The notes below the pieces were generated by a model. The model saw nothing but the letters and a program-made list of their open reading frames with translations. It ran no database searches and was not told where the DNA came from. The translations under genes were made by a program, and so were the position numbers. From Xestospongia muta (Eukaryota; Porifera; Demospongiae; Haplosclerida; Petrosiidae), in the NCBI GenBank assembly GCA_963693285.1, contig OY848923.1, positions 7,278,451 to 7,342,450 on the forward strand: DNA of 64,000 nt. Reading direction: 5' to 3'. Positions 60,850-64,000 of the stretch are shown one piece after another; the first letter of the stretch is position 1, and each line of letters begins with the position of its first letter.

Positions 60850-61193
60850 CCAGTAGGTGCTGTTGATGGCAACGTCATTAGAGTTATGTCAAGATTAAGA
60901 ACAATTGGAGCTCCTGCTGACTCTAAACAAGCTTTGGATCACATTTCGTGAGGATATAGATGGTGAGCAATATCAATAATGTGCTTTTAATAAATAGGAG
61001 TTTAGTAAATATGGCTGTACCAACTGGTCAGGCAGGAGATTTCAATCACGTTAGTTTAGTAGAGTATTTATAATCTTTGTTTAAATTATTCAGTTTATAA
61101 TTGTGTCTTCTTCACTGTCCTTAGTCACTAATGGAGTTAGGAGCAACTATTTGTTATCCTGAATCACCAGACAGATGTCCAGTACAAGGACTA
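60850..61193 (+). pseudogene. MUTYH: MUTYH (adenine DNA glycosylase) relic, three exons
   Basis: Exons 60850-60947, 60998-61049 and 61135-61193 join in frame and read VGAVDGNVIRVMSRLRTIGA, then SLVNMAVPTGQAGDFNH, then SLMELGATICYPESPDRCPV. These equal the MUTYH blocks VDGNVxRV (the helix-hairpin region's catalytic Asp follows the GDFNQ..MELGA motif) and the start of the iron-sulphur loop. The C-x6-C-x2-C-x5-C cluster is broken: only two Cys are visible. No upstream catalytic-Glu domain or downstream NUDIX-like domain is found, so it is a fragment left by rearrangement. Confidence 0.8.
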
Positions 61194-61334
61194 GTTAGTT
61201 TAATTATATCCTCTCATAATGAATTCTAGAACACTTTATTAATTGTTTTTATACCACAATCTAAACAAAAATTAAATATAGGAGGTATTAATCTTTTTTT
61301 AAACCTGTTGTGCCAAGATCAGATAAAGAAGAGA
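61194..61334. other. Junction between MUTYH relic and third duplication copy
   Basis: Short AT-rich stretch. The duplicated segment restarts at about 61335 with gagctaaatgctaagtcaat. Confidence 0.55.
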
Positions 61335-61525
61335 TCCTGAGCTAAATGCTAAGTCAATGGCTGTCACAAGGAGAAAATAGTAAACAAAAACATTTTGTCT
61401 GGCTATATTACAATATACCATGTTCCAAATAATAGTGTAGTGCATTTTTTAAGAAAAAAACACTCAATAGTTTCTACTTGAAATCATTTGAGTTAATAAT
61501 ACTTGCTATACAAAAATTATTATAA

Positions 61526-62665
61526 TTATAATATGCCACTAAAAAAGTCCGAAAATGTGATGAGATATGCTGGATACGATTTGTCATGATCATAGACAGC
61601 ATATACATGGAATGTTCCATATTTTGTCACAGCATCACCAATGACACTGTCATATCGTTGTTCACCTTCTTTAATAGGAGGAGCAACCATTTTGGAATCT
61701 GGATGTGTCTTTTTAGAATGCCCTGTCAAAACATAAGCCATAAAAATCTGTCGTCCCGAGGCTGACTTGTATGCATAATGAGTAGAGTAAATGGCATCAA
61801 CAGCAAAGTAGGTTCCTTTGCCCCACATACCAAACTTGCCAAATCGAAAATCAAAGCCATGTTCAGAGCGATATATCTTCTCTGGAGGATTGGTTTTTGT
61901 GCCATGAAACAACCTCATTTCATTCATAATACCATCATTTTTAATGAGTTGTATTTTCTTGTAGAAATCATATTTCTCCCATAATCTTTTATTTTGAATT
62001 CTTTCTACTTTTATCAAGAAAACACCAGGCATGCTTTTCTTCACATCAGCTTCAACATTTGACCACTCCTTGCTGCCATGTGAAACTGCCTTTAACTCAA
62101 TGTCATCACTCTGAGGTTCCCATTCACTAGGGTATGACACACCACTAGTTGTACTGTTTAGTGCTTCATGTTTTGCTTGTAATTCAAGCTTTTCACTTTT
62201 AATAATTTTTTCCTGCACAGATGATTTCATCATTATTGTTACACCTTTGAGAGAAAACCTGCTTATCCTGCAGGCAGCAATGGCACTTTCAATAGTCCTG
62301 TAATTAATGCAGGCAAAATTTGTTGCACAAACTTGTATGGTAGGTGTCTGAACCATTTCGCCATATTGTCTAAAATAGTGTTCCAAATCTTCACCAGTGA
62401 TACCATTACCACAAATTGTAACTTGGATAGTTGGAACGGGAGGTTGAGACAACAGAGGAGATTGGTGTGGTCCAGAATTAGTATGATTATCTGGTTGATG
62501 GATTTTATCTGTTACTTCTTGTCCACCAAGATTGAGTTTCGTCATGTCATCAGACTTCAAATTCAAAAAAAAAACATTTGGAATCGATCTTAGTGCTGAT
62601 TGACCATTGGTTAGTCGTTGGGCCCTTTTTAGCGCTACTTTTGTCATAGAAATTAATGTAAGCAT
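61526..62665 (-). CDS. RRM plus PARP (ADP-ribosyltransferase), copy 2, H-Y-V variant
   Basis: Intronless, 379 residues, an intact paralogue of the gene at 56385. RRM part: VTICGNGITGEDLEHYFRQY and NFACINYR. PARP part: LFHGTKTNPPEKIYRSEHGF (His kept), GMWGKGTYFAVDAIYSTHYAY (Tyr kept), and HVYAVYDHDKSYPAYLITF, in which the Glu of copy 1 is Val (GAA to GTA). A three-residue deletion removes YID before EQRY, and the C-terminus is extended by SDFFSGIL. Known mono-ADP-ribosyltransferase PARPs carry a hydrophobic residue at this site, so this copy may be mono-transferring or inactive. Confidence 0.87.
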   Translation of the reverse strand: MLTLISMTKVALKRAQRLTNGQSALRSIPNVFFLNLKSDDMTKLNLGGQEVTDKIHQPDNHTNSGPHQSPLLSQPPVPTIQVTICGNGITGEDLEHYFRQYGEMVQTPTIQVCATNFACINYRTIESAIAACRISRFSLKGVTIMMKSSVQEKIIKSEKLELQAKHEALNSTTSGVSYPSEWEPQSDDIELKAVSHGSKEWSNVEADVKKSMPGVFLIKVERIQNKRLWEKYDFYKKIQLIKNDGIMNEMRLFHGTKTNPPEKIYRSEHGFDFRFGKFGMWGKGTYFAVDAIYSTHYAYKSASGRQIFMAYVLTGHSKKTHPDSKMVAPPIKEGEQRYDSVIGDAVTKYGTFHVYAVYDHDKSYPAYLITFSDFFSGIL

Positions 62666-62939
62666 AGCTTAATTCCTTGATAGAAGAATTCACTTCGACA
62701 CTAGAAATTTCCCCAAATAGACAGTAGTAGAGTTATAAGCACTACGGATCTAGGGGAGTGGCTGTCGTTTTTATCTCTAATAATATTCACGGTCAATCAT
62801 TCAATTCAATCCTGTGGTAGTATGTTCATAGCGAATTCTTGCAACCACACCTTACAAAGCTATACCTCAATGTTTTTATAAATATTATAATAAAATAATT
62901 GGTGTGATAAGTCACATGTAGCAAATAATATTGTGAATA

Positions 62940-63606
62940 TGGCAAAGTACCAGGTAACATTGACTTCTTTGGGACTAGTTACTGTTACTCTACCCGAGAA
63001 AAGGATGGCATCTACACTGTAAAAATTGATTTGTTGATTTAACTAATATATTGTTATTAGATATGACTATTGTGGTTTGGGTAGCTATGAAGTCAGATAA
63101 TATTGACACCTGATCAGCATACCTTAACTTTTAAGTAGATAAGACATGCCTACTTAGGGAATACTGATAACATGGAACATGCCCACAGTTGCCTTCAAAA
63201 GAACCAAACCTTTGTCAGGAACTATGGAATAGGCCAGCTGAATAAAGTTTATAATGTAGCATTTCCTAGACTTAGAGGAATTGAGAAAACATTCACATGT
63301 ATAGTGGGAAACTAAGAAAACTGGGTAGTGGTCATATGTCTAGATCTGATAATAAGTGGTCATGAAGACATCCCCATAGTAACCAGCTAAGTAAACTGAT
63401 AACATAGATCTTATATGTCCATTACGTTACTAATAGTAAGTACTTACAGTGTAAGAATGATGGTCACAGTAGTAGTAGCTCTTCCACTAGCCTTAACTCT
63501 AGCTCTTCTAGTAACTCTGTTTCTAAGCTTTTCTGAGTTATGTTGTCCTTATGACATTGGTCAAGTTTATGATATTGCTCACACTCTCACTGATCTAGAG
63601 AAGTAA
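62940..63606 (+). pseudogene. Small predicted membrane protein, second copy, split by insertion
   Basis: The frame starts at the same ATG as the copy at 57780 and is cut after the codons for KRMAS by the element at 63015-63451. It resumes after the element at ATGATGGTCACAG with the same helix (VVVALPLALTLALLVTLFL) and the same stop at 63606. A shorter product could start at the Met after the insertion. Confidence 0.7.
63015..63451. mobile_element. 437-bp insertion with CACTGTAA ends and TA duplication
   Basis: Copy 1 of the segment (57848-57862) is the empty site. Here atcTA is followed by CACTGTAAAAATTGATTTG, and the element ends TTACAGTG followed by TAaga, so TA is duplicated. The left end matches the element at 55408. 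The right end shares only about 8 bp of inverted repeat. The interior has no ORF of note. Confidence 0.8.
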
Positions 63607-63719
63607 ATTAAAACAATTAACAATTATAACAATTTATAATATTATTCTGGATATTAAAATTGCTGGTATTTTAGTTGTATACTAGGTATAACTTTATAAC
63701 TAAAGTTTTCAAACTTGAT

Positions 63720-64000
63720 AATGACTTTGTGTTCCCAACACATGATGAATTCAGGTAAAAGTGTAGATTCTCTCAAGAGTGGATAAAGGCAAACTTATTC
63801 CAAATTACTTGTTGGATATTTCTGTCTTCTTTGTTTCATCTTTGCAAGGGCAAACCGTGATAGTGGTGATCTTGGTGTGTTAGTTAGTGGGCCAATGAAG
63901 ACTTTCTACAAAGTCACAGAGATATTGAGAAGATATGGAACTCTGCAATATCATAAAAATTATACGGAAGCCACAGACAGACATTCCAATTCTACAAGCC
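63720..64000 (+). pseudogene. Transposase-type TTF/zinc-finger fragment, second copy (runs off the edge)
   Basis: Same frame as 58172-58455 (GDLGVLVSGPMKTFYKVTEI, then YHKNYTEA), with a few changes including a small indel at gtggataaaggc. Confidence 0.5.

Larger units (their letters stand above)
61335..64000. repeat. Segmental duplication, copy 3 (carries PARP gene 2; continues past the window)
   Basis: Aligns with 56138-58400 over its length, except for the 437-bp insertion 63015-63451. Confidence 0.88.

Overview
The window looks like nuclear DNA of an early-branching animal, most likely a demosponge of the Amphimedon type. The DNA is AT-rich and gene-dense, with many short introns bounded by GT/AG and many tandem repeats inside introns. 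The recognisable genes are animal ones: an L27 plus multi-PDZ scaffold, HOOK, SARAF, TMEM59, NADK2, ribosomal protein eS28, and expanded MATH/TRAF-like and PARP genes. The assignment to a sponge is recognition plus inference. Nothing bacterial or viral was recognised. Exon borders were read by eye from splice sites and frame, so a few may be off by some bases.

Region 1 (1-23.3 kb, minus strand). The 5' part of an Ig-domain gene runs off the left edge (55-1803). Next is one very large scaffold gene of the MPDZ/PATJ class (2421-20513, about 36 exons). It encodes an L27 domain and 12 PDZ domains in about 2,750 residues. Its introns hold several minisatellites. One of them is an array of about 25 copies of the gene's own 5' splice site.

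Region 2 (23.3-34.8 kb). SARAF (+) converges on HOOK (-). HOOK is head-to-head with a TMEM59-like gene (+) across a 173-bp promoter carrying E-box and CRE motifs. An eS28 gene (-) follows.

Region 3 (34.8-42.9 kb). Two tail-to-tail copies of a secreted, distantly GH36/raffinose-synthase-like glycosidase lie between eS28 and NADK2. The copies form an alternation of near-identical and diverged blocks, which points to gene conversion.

Region 4 (42.9-55.8 kb). This is a tandem cluster of six intact, intronless TRAF-like genes and several relics. Three have only a heptad coiled coil plus MATH domain. Three add TRAF-type zinc fingers. None has a RING finger. Duplicated 3' exons of NADK2 have travelled with the cluster.

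Region 5 (55.8-64 kb). A segmental duplication carries two intact RRM-PARP genes (-). They differ at the catalytic Glu: one has an H-Y-E triad, the other H-Y-V. Beside each lies a small membrane-protein ORF and a transposase-like zinc-finger fragment. Between the copies are a minisatellite, a frameshifted unknown gene and a relic of the DNA glycosylase MUTYH. Two small inverted-repeat insertions can be read against their own empty sites.
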